Source: Labrenzia sp. OB1 (lineage in GTDB: Bacteria > Pseudomonadota > Alphaproteobacteria > Rhizobiales > Stappiaceae). Taken from it: a stretch of 64,000 nucleotides of DNA. The notes under the pieces were generated by a model. The model was not told the origin of the DNA, did not search any database, and worked only from the letters and a program-made list of their open reading frames with translations. This document shows positions 56,370 through 64,000 of the stretch, in pieces. Position numbers and translations under genes: made by a program. How positions within the stretch are numbered: the first letter of the stretch is position 1; each line of letters starts with the position of its first letter. Location of the stretch: NCBI RefSeq assembly GCF_001624695.1, contig NZ_JSEP01000006.1:1-64000 (forward strand), in the 5' to 3' direction.

Positions 56370-56847
56370 TTCATGCCTCTGTAAACGGGAAATCGGCGCG
56401 CTTTATTCCCGAAGGACGGGCGCGTTCAGATAGAAATCCTATGGCGTTCTGCGCGTTGCTACAAATTCAATAACTTCATGAATATCAGGAATAATCTTGA
56501 TGAATGCGCCGGCCTCGACGCCGTTTACACCGGATACTTCCGGGGGCTGAGCCCATGTAAAATACTCTGGTGTTTGAAAACTCTCCGGCATGCCGGAGTG
56601 CACGCCCGCTGCGGGGCCCCGTCATTGCCCCCTACGTCAATCCGCGCATTGCTGCGGATTTTCACAGCTTGCCGATGCCTTCCCCTTGGACACGCACGTG
56701 TAACGCGCGAAAATTACACATCTACGCTGTGTTTTTTTACTGGGCATGCTTGAAATTCAAGCCGAAGTGTATGGAATATGACAATCGGGCTACAAGGCGG
56801 GAGAAACCCGCCTGCGCCGCGAAGAAAAGTAATTAGGGGAACCAAAT
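56370..56847. promoter_or_regulatory. Regulatory spacer upstream of the amino-acid ABC transporter
   Basis: This 478-base gene-free spacer holds three dyads. CTCCGGCATGCCGGAG at 56583-56598 is a perfect 16-bp palindrome. GTGTAA (56698-56703) and TTACAC (56714-56719) are separated by 10 bases and overlap a possible promoter (TTGGAC 56686-56691, GAAAAT 56709-56714). AGGCGGG (56795-56801) and CCCGCCT (56807-56813) form a hairpin 26 bases before the ribosome site AGGGGA. Together they look like operator plus leader. The regulator is unknown. Confidence 0.4.
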
Positions 56848-57624
56848 ATGCGTGTATTGCGTATGGCTGCTGCCGCTGTTGCAGTTCTGGCTGTCGTTAG
56901 CGGCGCCGAGGCGAAGGACTGGTCCAAGGTGCGCATCGGCACCGAAGGCGCCTATCCTCCGTTCAACTCTCTCACTGCAGATGGCGAGCTGGTCGGCTTC
57001 GACATCGACATCGCCAAGGCACTGTGTGAAGAGATGAAGGTCGAGTGCGAATTCGTCACCCAGGATTGGGACGGCATGATCCCGGCTCTTCAGGCCGGCA
57101 AGTTCGACGCCGTGATCGCGTCCATGTCGATCACCGAAGAGCGCAAGCAGAAGGTCGACTTCACCAACAAATACTATAACACGCCGCCGGCAATCGCCGT
57201 GCCGAAGGACTCCAAGATCGCCAGCACGTCCGATGCCGACCTCAAAGGCATTACCCTTGGCGCCCAGTCCTCCACGACCCACTCCAACTATGCCGAAGAG
57301 AAGCTGCCTTCCGCGGACCTGAAGCTTTATCCGACGCCTGACGAGTACAAGCTGGACGTTGCCAGCGGTCGTATCGATGGTGTGATCGACGACGTGGTGG
57401 TGCTGTCCGACTGGCTGGCGACCGATGACGGTGCCTGCTGCAAGCTGCTTGGCACACTCACCCCGGATCCGGTCATCAACGGTGAAGGCGCAGGTATCGC
57501 CATCCGCAAGGACGACGGCGAGCTCAAGGAGATGTTCAACACGGCGATCGAAGGCATCCTGGCGAACGGCAAGTACCAGGAAATCAGCGACAAGTACTTC
57601 ACGTTCGACGTCTACGGCGGCTGA
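56848..57624 (+). CDS. Polar amino-acid ABC transporter, periplasmic binding protein
   Basis: 258 residues; signal peptide 1-~22 (cut near AEA-KDW). Type II solute-binding fold, SBP_bac_3 family (HisJ/ArgT/LAO-like): VRIGTEGAYPPFNSLTADGELVGFDIDIAKALC, DWDGMIPALQAGKFDAVIASMSITEERKQ (amino-acid backbone site with Asp and Arg) and GRIDGVIDDVVV. Likely binds a basic or related polar amino acid. First of four genes with two permeases and a cystathionine lyase-type enzyme. A 12-bp stem-loop follows it. Confidence 0.9.
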   Translation: MRVLRMAAAAVAVLAVVSGAEAKDWSKVRIGTEGAYPPFNSLTADGELVGFDIDIAKALCEEMKVECEFVTQDWDGMIPALQAGKFDAVIASMSITEERKQKVDFTNKYYNTPPAIAVPKDSKIASTSDADLKGITLGAQSSTTHSNYAEEKLPSADLKLYPTPDEYKLDVASGRIDGVIDDVVVLSDWLATDDGACCKLLGTLTPDPVINGEGAGIAIRKDDGELKEMFNTAIEGILANGKYQEISDKYFTFDVYGG

Positions 57625-57648
57625 TCGGCCCGCTGTTTTTCAAGTCTC

Positions 57649-57677
57649 GGGCACGGCGCGTGAATCGCGCCGTGCCC
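57649..57677 (+). other. Perfect 12-bp stem-loop between binding-protein and permease genes
   Basis: GGGCACGGCGCG (57649-57660) pairs exactly with CGCGCCGTGCCC (57666-57677) across a TGAAT loop, without a T-tract. This position, right after a periplasmic binding protein, is where transporters carry 3'-stabilising or attenuating hairpins that keep binding protein in excess over the permeases. Confidence 0.65.
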
Positions 57678-57757
57678 TGGCCGCAAGAAAGCCTTCCGCA
57701 GTTCGGCCGATGGGGTGGTTGAACCAACAACGATAAGCAAGAAAGAAGCGCCGGCTT

Positions 57758-58471
57758 ATGAATGAAGCTTTGACGCTGCTGTCTTTTGGCGAAGGCGGCT
57801 GGGGCGACACCATTGCATTCGGCATTCTGGTGACCGTGTCTCTGGCAATCGCAACTCTGCCATTCGGCCTGTTCCTTGGCTTTGTGATCGCACTTGCAAA
57901 GAATTCGTCAGAGCCAAGTCTCAGGCTCGCCGCCAATATCTACACCACAATCTTCCGGGGCCTGCCGGAACTCCTGACACTCTTTCTGGTGTATTTCGGG
58001 GTTCAGATCGGCATTCAGTACGGCCTGACCATGATCGGCGTCGAAACCTACGTCGAGGTGAACTCCTTTGTCGCGGGCATGGTCGCCCTGGCGTTTGTCT
58101 TTTCGTCCTATGCCTCCGAAGCTTTCCTGTCAGCCTTCCGCGGCATCCCTGACGGCCAGTACGAAGGCGGGAAAGCGCTCGGCATGTCGCGTTTCAAGAC
58201 GATGAGATTCATCGTTCTGCCGCAGCTGATCCGCCTTGCCCTGCCAGCCCTCGGGAACCTCTGGCTGATCCTGCTCAAGGAAACATCCCTCGTCTCCGTG
58301 ATCGGCCTGGCCGATCTGGTGCGCGAATCGGGAATTGCCGCCCGCGTGACGAAGGAGCCCTTCCTGTTCTTCGGGATTGCCTGCCTGGTCTACCTGGTGC
58401 TGGCAATGATCTCCTCCGCGGGTCTTTCCCGGGTTGAACGCTGGGCCAAACGGGGAGAAGCCGCGAGATGA
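57758..58471 (+). CDS. Polar amino-acid ABC transporter permease (HisQ/OccQ type)
   Basis: 237 residues with five membrane helices. Has the EAA loop for contacting the ATPase: EGGKALGMSRFKTMRFIVLPQ. N-terminal GWGDTIAFGILVTVSLAIATLPFG and GLPELLTLFLVYFG match HisQ-type subunits. Its stop overlaps the next permease by four bases (ATGA), so the two are coupled. The partner ATPase gene is not adjacent. Confidence 0.89.
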   Translation: MNEALTLLSFGEGGWGDTIAFGILVTVSLAIATLPFGLFLGFVIALAKNSSEPSLRLAANIYTTIFRGLPELLTLFLVYFGVQIGIQYGLTMIGVETYVEVNSFVAGMVALAFVFSSYASEAFLSAFRGIPDGQYEGGKALGMSRFKTMRFIVLPQLIRLALPALGNLWLILLKETSLVSVIGLADLVRESGIAARVTKEPFLFFGIACLVYLVLAMISSAGLSRVERWAKRGEAAR

Positions 58472-59295
58472 TTGCAGCCAATCCTGCAGCCGAACTCAAA
58501 CGCCCCCCGGCCCCACCGCGCCGCTGGACCAACGCCCGGATACTCGGCCACGTCCTGATGGCGCTGTGGATCGTTTCCGGTGCGTCGCTGGTCTATTATC
58601 TTGGTTCCAACGTCGCCAGCCCGTTTGTCCTGAAGTACTGGCCGAACTACATCGACGGTTTTCTGGTGACGCTGCAGATCGTCAGTCTTTCGCTGCTGAT
58701 CGGAGCTCTGCTTAGTCTTCCCATCGCGGCTGCCCGGTCCTCCAGGTGGATCATCTTTTCCGCTCCCGTCTACGGCTACGTCTATTTCTTCCGCGGCACA
58801 CCGCTTTTGGCGCAGACATTCCTGATCTATTACGGCGCGGGCTCGTTCCGAGAAGAATTGGAATCCGTTGGCCTGTGGTTTTTCTTCCGGGAAGCCTGGT
58901 ACTGCGTGATTTTTGCCTTTGCGCTCAACACGTCCGCCTATCAGGCGGAAATCCTGCGCGGCGCAATCCAGAATGTGCCGAAAGGTCAATGGGAGGGTGC
59001 GGAAGCTCTCGGGCTGTCCAGACCGGTCACATTCTTCAAGGTGATCCTGCCGCAGGCGATGATGGTGGCGCTCAGGCCTTACGGCAATGAAATCATCCTG
59101 ATGATCAAAGGCTCTGCCATTGCGTCCATCGTCACAATCTACGATCTTATGGGCGAAACCAGACGTGCCTATTCCAGGTCCTATGACTTTCAGGCCTATA
59201 TCTGGGCCGCGGTGCTGTATCTCATCATCGTGGAAATTCTCCGCCGCGTCTGGGACAAGATAGAGCTGCGTCTTACCCGTCACCTGAAACGGTAG
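58468..59295 (+). CDS. Polar amino-acid ABC transporter permease (HisM/OccM type)
   Basis: 275 residues, slightly long for the family because of a cytosolic N-terminal stretch of ~25 residues rich in Pro/Arg (KRPPAPPRRWTNARI). EAA loop EGAEALGLSRPVTFFKVILPQ. HisM-type segment YFFRGTPLLAQTFLIYYGAG at ~107-126. Coupled to the upstream permease. The last helix ends the operon transporter part; 49 bases later comes a PLP enzyme rather than an ATPase. Confidence 0.89.
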   Translation: MIAANPAAELKRPPAPPRRWTNARILGHVLMALWIVSGASLVYYLGSNVASPFVLKYWPNYIDGFLVTLQIVSLSLLIGALLSLPIAAARSSRWIIFSAPVYGYVYFFRGTPLLAQTFLIYYGAGSFREELESVGLWFFFREAWYCVIFAFALNTSAYQAEILRGAIQNVPKGQWEGAEALGLSRPVTFFKVILPQAMMVALRPYGNEIILMIKGSAIASIVTIYDLMGETRRAYSRSYDFQAYIWAAVLYLIIVEILRRVWDKIELRLTRHLKR

Positions 59296-59344
59296 TCTTT
59301 CACCGTTTTCCGCCTTCCCTCTCCTTACAAACGGATCATCCGTC

Positions 59345-60511
59345 ATGTCCAAGACATCCCCGTCCGCGCCCGGTCTTCATGTCGACAGTCTGCTTGCCCA
59401 TGGCGGCGGCGGTTATGATCGGGCAACCGGCGCTGTCGTGCCGCCGATTCCCACAGCGACAACCTTCGTGCGCGACGAAGCCTACGAACTTCGCGATCCC
59501 GGTCACCTCTACAGCCGTGACGACAACGCCCTTTTCCTCAAGACCGAAAAACTGATCGCGGAGCTTGAGGGCGGTACCGAGAGCCGCCTGTTCGCCTCCG
59601 GGATGGCGGCGATTGCCGCGGTTGCCCGTACTGTCAAACCCGGTGGCACGCTGCTTGTCCAGTCCAGAATTTACTGGGGCACCACGCTGTTCCTGCGCAA
59701 GCTCTGCGCACGCAACAACGTCGCGCTGATCGAGGCGGAAGCCGGCGATCTTCAGGTCTTCCTTGACGAGATTTCGGTAACAAAGCCGGATCTTGTCTGG
59801 CTGGAGGTGCCAAGCAATCCGTTTTTGGAAGTCGCCGATATCCGCAACATAGCCACGCGCTGCAAGGAAATGGGCGCGGTTTTATGCGTCGATGCCACCG
59901 CAGCGACGCCGCTGATCCTGAAACCGCTGAGCCTTGGCGCGGACATGGTGATGCATTCGGCCACCAAGACGCTCAACGGCCATTCAGATCTTCTCGGCGG
60001 GGTCGTGACCACCGCCGATGCGGACAGCGAAGCATGGGCATTCATTCGCGAAGAACGCAAGCTGGCGGGGGCTGTCCTCGGATCCTTCGAGACCTGGCTT
60101 CTGCTGCGCGGCCTCAGGACATTGTCACTGCGTGTCGAGCGCATGAACGCCAACACCCGTGCGCTGGCGGAATTTCTGCACGCGCACCCGAAGGTCGAGA
60201 CCGTTCTTTATCCGGGACTTTCCAGCCATCCGCAGCACGATCTTGCCGAGTCCATGATGACCGGCGGCTTCGGATCGCTGCTTTCGGTGCTGGTCAAGGG
60301 CCGCAAGGAGGAAGCCCTGAAGGTCGCGGGCGCGCTCGACCTGTTCCAGCGGGCAACCTCGCTCGGCGGCACGGAGAGCCTTGTCGAACACCGCTTCACG
60401 ATCGAAGGAGAAAGCTCCGGCATTCCGGAGAACCTCTTGCGGATTTCCGTCGGGATCGAACATATCGACGATCAGATTTCCGACTTCGACCAGGCGCTGT
60501 CGGAAATCTGA
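59345..60511 (+). CDS. metC: Cystathionine beta-lyase type PLP enzyme (MetC/PatB group of Cys/Met metabolism)
   Basis: 388 residues. Cys/Met-metabolism PLP enzyme (fold type I): LDSLLAHGGGGYDR-like start, YSRDDNALFLKTEKLIAELEGG (~57-78), FASGMAAIAAVARTVKPG, and the PLP lysine in MHSATKTLNGHSD. Cleaves cystathionine or another sulfur amino acid to give pyruvate, ammonia and homocysteine or a thiol. Family members differ mainly in substrate, so L-cystathionine is a reasonable but not proven call. The gene follows an amino-acid transporter, so the transporter may import its substrate. Confidence 0.83.
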   Translation: MSKTSPSAPGLHVDSLLAHGGGGYDRATGAVVPPIPTATTFVRDEAYELRDPGHLYSRDDNALFLKTEKLIAELEGGTESRLFASGMAAIAAVARTVKPGGTLLVQSRIYWGTTLFLRKLCARNNVALIEAEAGDLQVFLDEISVTKPDLVWLEVPSNPFLEVADIRNIATRCKEMGAVLCVDATAATPLILKPLSLGADMVMHSATKTLNGHSDLLGGVVTTADADSEAWAFIREERKLAGAVLGSFETWLLLRGLRTLSLRVERMNANTRALAEFLHAHPKVETVLYPGLSSHPQHDLAESMMTGGFGSLLSVLVKGRKEEALKVAGALDLFQRATSLGGTESLVEHRFTIEGESSGIPENLLRISVGIEHIDDQISDFDQALSEI

Positions 60512-60518
60512 ATGCCTG

Positions 60519-61409
60519 TCAGCAGTCCTCCAGATCCGGTCGCAAGGTTCGCAACCAGCTCATGAACGCCTTCAGGGGCGGACGTTTGACGCCGGGCCGT
60601 GTCACCAGATGATAGCCGGTTCCCGGATAGACGCCCTCTTCGAACAGAACTTTCAGATTGCCGGTGGCGATATCGGCTTCGAGAAACATTTTCGCGGTCG
60701 CTGAAATGCCCTCGCCCCTGCGCACCCCTTCGAGCACCATGTAGCCCGGAAGGTGGGTGATGTTGAGTTTGCCGGTTGGAACCACGCCCTGACTCTCCAT
60801 CCAGATCGTCAGTTCGTTTGTGCCGTATTCGGAAAGCCATGGAAACTCGAGGATGTCTTCCGGCTTCTCGATGCGCTTGTCGCCAATCAGGCAGCTTGCA
60901 CCGACAACGGCGAAATTGGTGCAGATGAAAAGCTCGGAGTCAAAGCCCGGCCAGTCCCCCTTGCCGAAGCGGATCGCAAGATCGACACCGCCGGGTTTCA
61001 ACTCGACCACTTCAGCGGTCGGGTTGAGCATGAGTTCGATATCCGGATGCTTGAGGCGGAAATCGTTGATACGCGGCATCAGCCAGCTGACGGCAAAGGA
61101 CGGCGTCACCGTGATGTTCAGCGGACGGGCAATGTCCTCCCGCAAGAGTTCATCCAGCGTTTCCAGGATCGCCTCGAATCCGCGGCTCAGCCCCTCGAAG
61201 AGCTGTTCTCCTTCCGGCGACAGGACAATGCCACGCCCTTCCCGGACGACAAGCTGAAGCCCGAGAAAGTTCTCCAGGCTCTTCACCTGCTGACTGACGG
61301 CTGCATGCGTGACATTCAGCTCTCGCCCCGCGGCAGAAAGACTTTTGGTCTCCGCGACAGCGGTAAAGGTTTTCAGACTGTTGAGTGACGGCAGTGAACG
61401 CCAATCCAT
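60519..61409 (-). CDS. LysR-family transcriptional regulator (GcvA-like)
   Basis: 296 residues with the start at 61409. N-terminal winged HTH (~1-62; LPSLNSLKTFTAVAETKSLSAAGRELNVTHAAVSQQVKSLE) and C-terminal effector domain (~90-290, type-2 periplasmic-binding fold). Most like GcvA-group regulators that share the LPxLNxLxxF start. Convergent with the metC-type gene (7-base gap) and divergent from the 55-residue small protein 99 bases away. Its targets could include either; the effector is unknown. Confidence 0.88.
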   Translation of the reverse strand: MDWRSLPSLNSLKTFTAVAETKSLSAAGRELNVTHAAVSQQVKSLENFLGLQLVVREGRGIVLSPEGEQLFEGLSRGFEAILETLDELLREDIARPLNITVTPSFAVSWLMPRINDFRLKHPDIELMLNPTAEVVELKPGGVDLAIRFGKGDWPGFDSELFICTNFAVVGASCLIGDKRIEKPEDILEFPWLSEYGTNELTIWMESQGVVPTGKLNITHLPGYMVLEGVRRGEGISATAKMFLEADIATGNLKVLFEEGVYPGTGYHLVTRPGVKRPPLKAFMSWLRTLRPDLEDC

Positions 61410-61508
61410 ATGTAACTTCTCTTTACATGTTGAAAATTTTCCTGACTGGACTTGAAGCCGGGATACAGCCACATTCATATCACACACACCGGAAAGGAAT
61501 GTAAGGCT

Positions 61509-61676
61509 ATGTTGAATATCTACGCACGCAGCTTTCAGGAAGCAACCCGCTTTTCCGCAAGTACCCGTCCCGACCCGGTCACCCAGCGCTACATTGAAAC
61601 AGTATCCGCCAGTGGAAATGTCTCCTTATTCAACTGGTTGCGCAGGCTCGCCCGGCTTCTTGCCCTGAAGGACTGA
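61509..61676 (+). CDS. Small uncharacterised protein, 55 residues
   Basis: Short frame from an ATG at 61509 with AAGGA ~10 bases upstream; its own intrinsic terminator follows 75 bases after the stop, supporting a real, separately transcribed gene. The N-terminal half is polar (NIYARSFQEATRFSAS), and the C-terminus (NVSLFNWLRRLARLLALKD) is a basic, amphipathic helix. It resembles DUF1127-type arginine-rich small proteins in size and context, but I do not see their consensus. Divergent from a LysR regulator. Function unknown. Confidence 0.6.
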   Translation: MLNIYARSFQEATRFSASTRPDPVTQRYIETVSASGNVSLFNWLRRLARLLALKD

Positions 61677-61748
61677 TCCCGATTGACACTCCCCAGGCTG
61701 ACAGACAGCAACGAATGTCATAGAACCAAGATGAAGAACTTGTCCAAC

Positions 61749-61773
61749 GGCCCGGTATTCACCGGGTCTTTTT
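61749..61773 (+). terminator. Rho-independent terminator after the 55-residue gene
   Basis: GGCCCGGT (61749-61756) pairs with ACCGGGTC (61761-61768) with one G-T pair, loop ATTC, followed by TTTTT. It lies just before the ribosome site (GGGAG) of the next gene, so it separates the two transcripts or attenuates the second. Confidence 0.75.
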
Positions 61774-61792
61774 CTGAAAAGGGAGCGTCATC

Positions 61793-62674
61793 ATGGCAAA
61801 GGTTGCATTCATCGGTTTGGGAGTCATGGGATATCCGATGGCCGGCCACCTGAAAAACAAGGGAGGCCACGACGTTACTGTTTACAACCGCACCACCGCC
61901 AAGGCGGAAAAATGGGCGAAGGAATTCGGCGGCAAGTTTGCCAAAACACCCAGGGAAGCCGCGGAAGGCTGCGACTTCGTTTTCTCCTGCGTGGGCAATG
62001 ACGACGACCTGCGCACCGTCACCACCGGTGCGGACGGGGCATTTCACGGCCTCAAGCAAGGCGCCGTTTTTATCGACAACACCACTGCGTCTGCCGAAGT
62101 CGCGCGGGAACTCCACGCGGCCGCCAAAGACAAGGGATGCGGTTTCATCGATGCCCCGGTTTCCGGCGGACAGGCTGGTGCGGAGAACGGCGCGCTGACC
62201 GTCATGTGCGGCGGCGACAAGGACGCATTCGAAAAGGCGAAGCCGATTATCGAGAGTTTTGCCAAATTCGCCGGATTGATGGGCGACTGCGGCGCGGGAC
62301 AATTGACCAAGATGGTCAACCAGATCTGCATCGCCGGCCTTCTTCAAGGGCTTTCCGAAGCCATTCATTTCGCCAAGAAGGCAGATCTGGATGTGGAGCA
62401 GGTCATTTCGGCGATCCGCGGTGGCGCGGCACAGTCCTGGCAGATGGAAAACCGTTGGGAAACAATGAACGAGGGCAAGTTCGACTTCGGTTTTGCCGTC
62501 GACTGGATGCGCAAGGACCTCGGCATCTGCCTGAAAACGGCAAATGATACCGGCGCCCGTCTGCCTGTCACGGCCCTGGTCGACCAGTTTTATGCCGAAG
62601 TGCAGGCGATGGGCGGCAAGCGCTGGGACACTTCCAGCCTGATTGCCCGGCTGGAAAACGCCGAAAGAAAATAG
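61793..62674 (+). CDS. Beta-hydroxyacid dehydrogenase, 3-hydroxyisobutyrate/tartronate semialdehyde reductase type
   Basis: 293 residues. Rossmann domain with FIGLGVMGYPMAGHL (6-20) and YNRTTAKAEK (NADP-favouring Arg after the second strand), then VFIDNTTASAEVARE (usual substrate motif DxST is DNTT), IDAPVSGGQAGAENG, and the catalytic Lys in GAGQLTKMVNQ (~170). C-terminal all-helical domain complete. NAD(P)H-dependent oxidation or reduction of a small beta-hydroxyacid. The exact substrate is not clear. It has its own GGGAG ribosome site. Confidence 0.87.
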   Translation: MAKVAFIGLGVMGYPMAGHLKNKGGHDVTVYNRTTAKAEKWAKEFGGKFAKTPREAAEGCDFVFSCVGNDDDLRTVTTGADGAFHGLKQGAVFIDNTTASAEVARELHAAAKDKGCGFIDAPVSGGQAGAENGALTVMCGGDKDAFEKAKPIIESFAKFAGLMGDCGAGQLTKMVNQICIAGLLQGLSEAIHFAKKADLDVEQVISAIRGGAAQSWQMENRWETMNEGKFDFGFAVDWMRKDLGICLKTANDTGARLPVTALVDQFYAEVQAMGGKRWDTSSLIARLENAERK

Positions 62675-62713
62675 TCCTACGGGCCGCCTCGCCCATTCGT
62701 CGCCGTTTCATGA

Positions 62714-63214
62714 TCACTGCCCGGAAGCTTCCCTGGCGATCTCATCGAGCAGCGCGTTGACATTGGCGATCGTGGCCCGCGATTCCTCTGACCCGGAGGC
62801 CGATAGCTGGCGGAAGCCGACCGTGACATTGCCCGCGGTCTCCGGGGTTTCATAGACAAACAGGGTGTAGGGGCAATAGGCGATATTCGCCGCGTCCGCT
62901 TCCATGGCCTTTCTCGACAGGTTGGCCGAACAGAACAGTATTGCCTGGGCGTTGGAGAAAATCTCCTTCTTGCCACCGACATCCTCCCCGGTCCGGGCCA
63001 GCATGTCACCTATATGCGAAACATAGTCGATCACCAGACCCCGGTTGACGATGGCGTTTTCCAGATCGAAGCGGATATCGTCGAAGGCGCCCTCGATTTC
63101 ATAGGCGGTCACCCCTTCCGGAACGTTTTGTGCCGTCGAAACAGATGTTGCGCCTGTCATCAAAGCGGTGCCCAGAAGCAATGCCTGAGCACTCTTTACG
63201 ATTTTTTCCAACAT
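62714..63214 (-). CDS. Exported DUF302-domain protein
   Basis: 166 residues; ATG preceded by AGGGAGGAT, a very strong ribosome site. Signal peptide 1-~28 (ending STAQ). DUF302 domain ~45-150: FDDIRFDLENAIVNRGLVIDYVSHIGDML, ILFCSANLSRKAMEADAANIAYCPYTLFVYE, and the loop TVGFRQL. DUF302 proteins are small periplasmic or cytosolic proteins of unknown role, often near thiosulfate or sulfide genes. Two cysteines may form a disulphide in the periplasm. Confidence 0.82.
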   Translation of the reverse strand: MLEKIVKSAQALLLGTALMTGATSVSTAQNVPEGVTAYEIEGAFDDIRFDLENAIVNRGLVIDYVSHIGDMLARTGEDVGGKKEIFSNAQAILFCSANLSRKAMEADAANIAYCPYTLFVYETPETAGNVTVGFRQLSASGSEESRATIANVNALLDEIAREASGQ

Positions 63215-63348
63215 ACGATATCCTCCCTAAATGCGACTGCAAGAATACGCTTCTTGCAGCCGGGAGTAATTGATATATCGCATTTTTTGAATATTTCCGA
63301 ACCGACGGCGTCTTCACCCCTCCCCTTGCCAGAAGGCGCGCGGGAAAT

Positions 63349-64000
63349 CTAGACGTCGACCTCGATGGTTCCGATCGGGTTGGAGCAGCAGGCCAGGATG
63401 TATCCGGCTTCGACATCGTCTTCGCTGATGCCGCCGGAATGGACCATATGCACGTCGCCGGACAGTTTCCTGACCTTGCAGGTGCCGCAGACGCCGAAAG
63501 TGCATCCGGAGGGAATGTTGAGGCCCGCGCCCTTGGCCACCGCCAGGACGGTGTCCGTTTCAGAGCACGATGCGGAAACCTTCGAACCGGCAAAAACGAT
63601 CTGCGCCTTGACGTCCTCCTGCGGAACGACATCGTCGAACTCGGTCAGTTCGGCATTTGTTTCCGCCGGAGCATGGAAACTCTCCTGATGATAGCGGTCC
63701 ATGTCGTAGCCAAGCGCGTTCAGGATCTCGCGCACCGCATCCATGAAGCCGTCCGGACCGCAACAATAGACCTCGCGCTCCAGATAGTCCGCGCACATGA
63801 GGCCCAGCATCAACTGGTTGAAGCGGCCGCGATACCCGGTCCAGACCTCGTAAGGATCGCTCTTGCTGACGACGAAATGCAGTTGAAGGCCGCTCACCCG
63901 GCTCGCCATATATTCCAGCTTCTTGCGGAAGATGAGATCGGCCGGGCGGTTGGCGCACTGAATGAAACAGATATCGGGGTCTTCACCGCGTTCAAACAGC
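63349..64000 (-). CDS. gbcB: GbcB-type hybrid flavin/[2Fe-2S] reductase, C-terminal part (partial)
   Basis: Frame open from 64000 (right edge) down to the stop at 63349, ~217 codons; the N-terminus is outside the window. It is the NAD-binding part of a ferredoxin-NADP reductase domain (CFIQCANRPADLIFRKKLEYMASRV..., YCCGPDGFMDAVREIL) followed by a plant-type [2Fe-2S] domain whose cysteines form CTFGVCGTCKVRKLSG and YILACCSNP (C-x4-C-x2-C...C). This order is that of glycine betaine demethylase reductase GbcB, which passes electrons to the Rieske oxygenase GbcA; related carnitine and stachydrine demethylase reductases share it. The specific substrate cannot be fixed from this half. Confidence 0.85.
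   Translation of the reverse strand, partial: LFERGEDPDICFIQCANRPADLIFRKKLEYMASRVSGLQLHFVVSKSDPYEVWTGYRGRFNQLMLGLMCADYLEREVYCCGPDGFMDAVREILNALGYDMDRYHQESFHAPAETNAELTEFDDVVPQEDVKAQIVFAGSKVSASCSETDTVLAVAKGAGLNIPSGCTFGVCGTCKVRKLSGDVHMVHSGGISEDDVEAGYILACCSNPIGTIEVDV

Noticed and set aside
1..64000. tRNA genes, rRNA, CRISPR arrays, integrase or phage genes
   Set aside because: Gene-free spacers were read for cloverleaf ends and repeated spacers; none was found. A tool scan (tRNAscan-SE, MinCED) would be needed to be certain.

Overview
The window reads as chromosomal DNA of an alphaproteobacterium. It is GC-rich and densely coded, and its gene content is typical of Hyphomicrobiales: a rhizobial-type rkpA/rkpG/rkpH capsule module, an alphaproteobacterial betaine-homocysteine methyltransferase, a non-pyrrolysine MttB homologue, TamA/TamB and HisQM-type amino-acid transport. 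My best guess is a marine Stappiaceae member (Roseibium/Labrenzia type). That placement is inference from gene content only. No tRNA, rRNA, CRISPR array or prophage was seen. The only mobile-element trace is the 3' end of an IS5-type transposase at the left edge.

Layout: 1-2718 holds the IS remnant, a membrane diguanylate cyclase, a PaaI-type thioesterase and a small exported protein. 2782-8470 is a methyl-group (glycine betaine/dimethylglycine) island: Bmt and a two-part FAD/GcvT demethylating dehydrogenase on the minus strand, diverging from an MttB-family methyltransferase across a hairpin-rich spacer. 8940-24479 is a capsule/lipid island: a 2541-residue FAS-like polyketide synthase (RkpA type), a PLP alpha-oxoamine synthase (RkpG type), a convergent SDR (RkpH type), a KpsC-type Kdo transferase, two tandem KpsS-like proteins and a Wza/KpsD-type export lipoprotein. 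An AGE-family sugar isomerase diverges from it. 26036-34120 carries folD, tamA-tamB and an XRE regulator.

34161-46619 is mixed housekeeping: a divergent NmrA/HxlR pair, an SSADH-type aldehyde dehydrogenase, a glycerophosphodiesterase, a YceI-cytochrome b561-YceI cluster, class I fumarase, an L,D-transpeptidase, DUF971, photolyase and moaA. 46668-55683 carries an MFS exporter, the Mrp Fe-S carrier, an SDR, a GNAT, a BLUF photoreceptor, a BenE-type transporter and the molybdenum-cofactor run mobA-mobB-moeA. 55722-64000 carries a GST, an amino-acid ABC transporter without an adjacent ATPase but followed by a cystathionine beta-lyase-type enzyme, a LysR regulator, a 55-residue small protein, a beta-hydroxyacid dehydrogenase, a DUF302 protein and the C-terminal part of a GbcB-type ferredoxin reductase that runs off the right edge.

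Functional reading: the most notable unit is the PKS/oxoamine synthase/SDR set beside Kdo-transferase and export genes. It suggests synthesis of a dedicated, possibly sphingoid-like lipid for capsule. The betaine genes at the left (MttB, DMGDH-like, Bmt), and GbcB at the right edge, suggest an organism that uses glycine betaine as a methyl and carbon source. Several operons also contain long perfect stem-loops without T-tracts between genes, which probably set unequal transcript levels.
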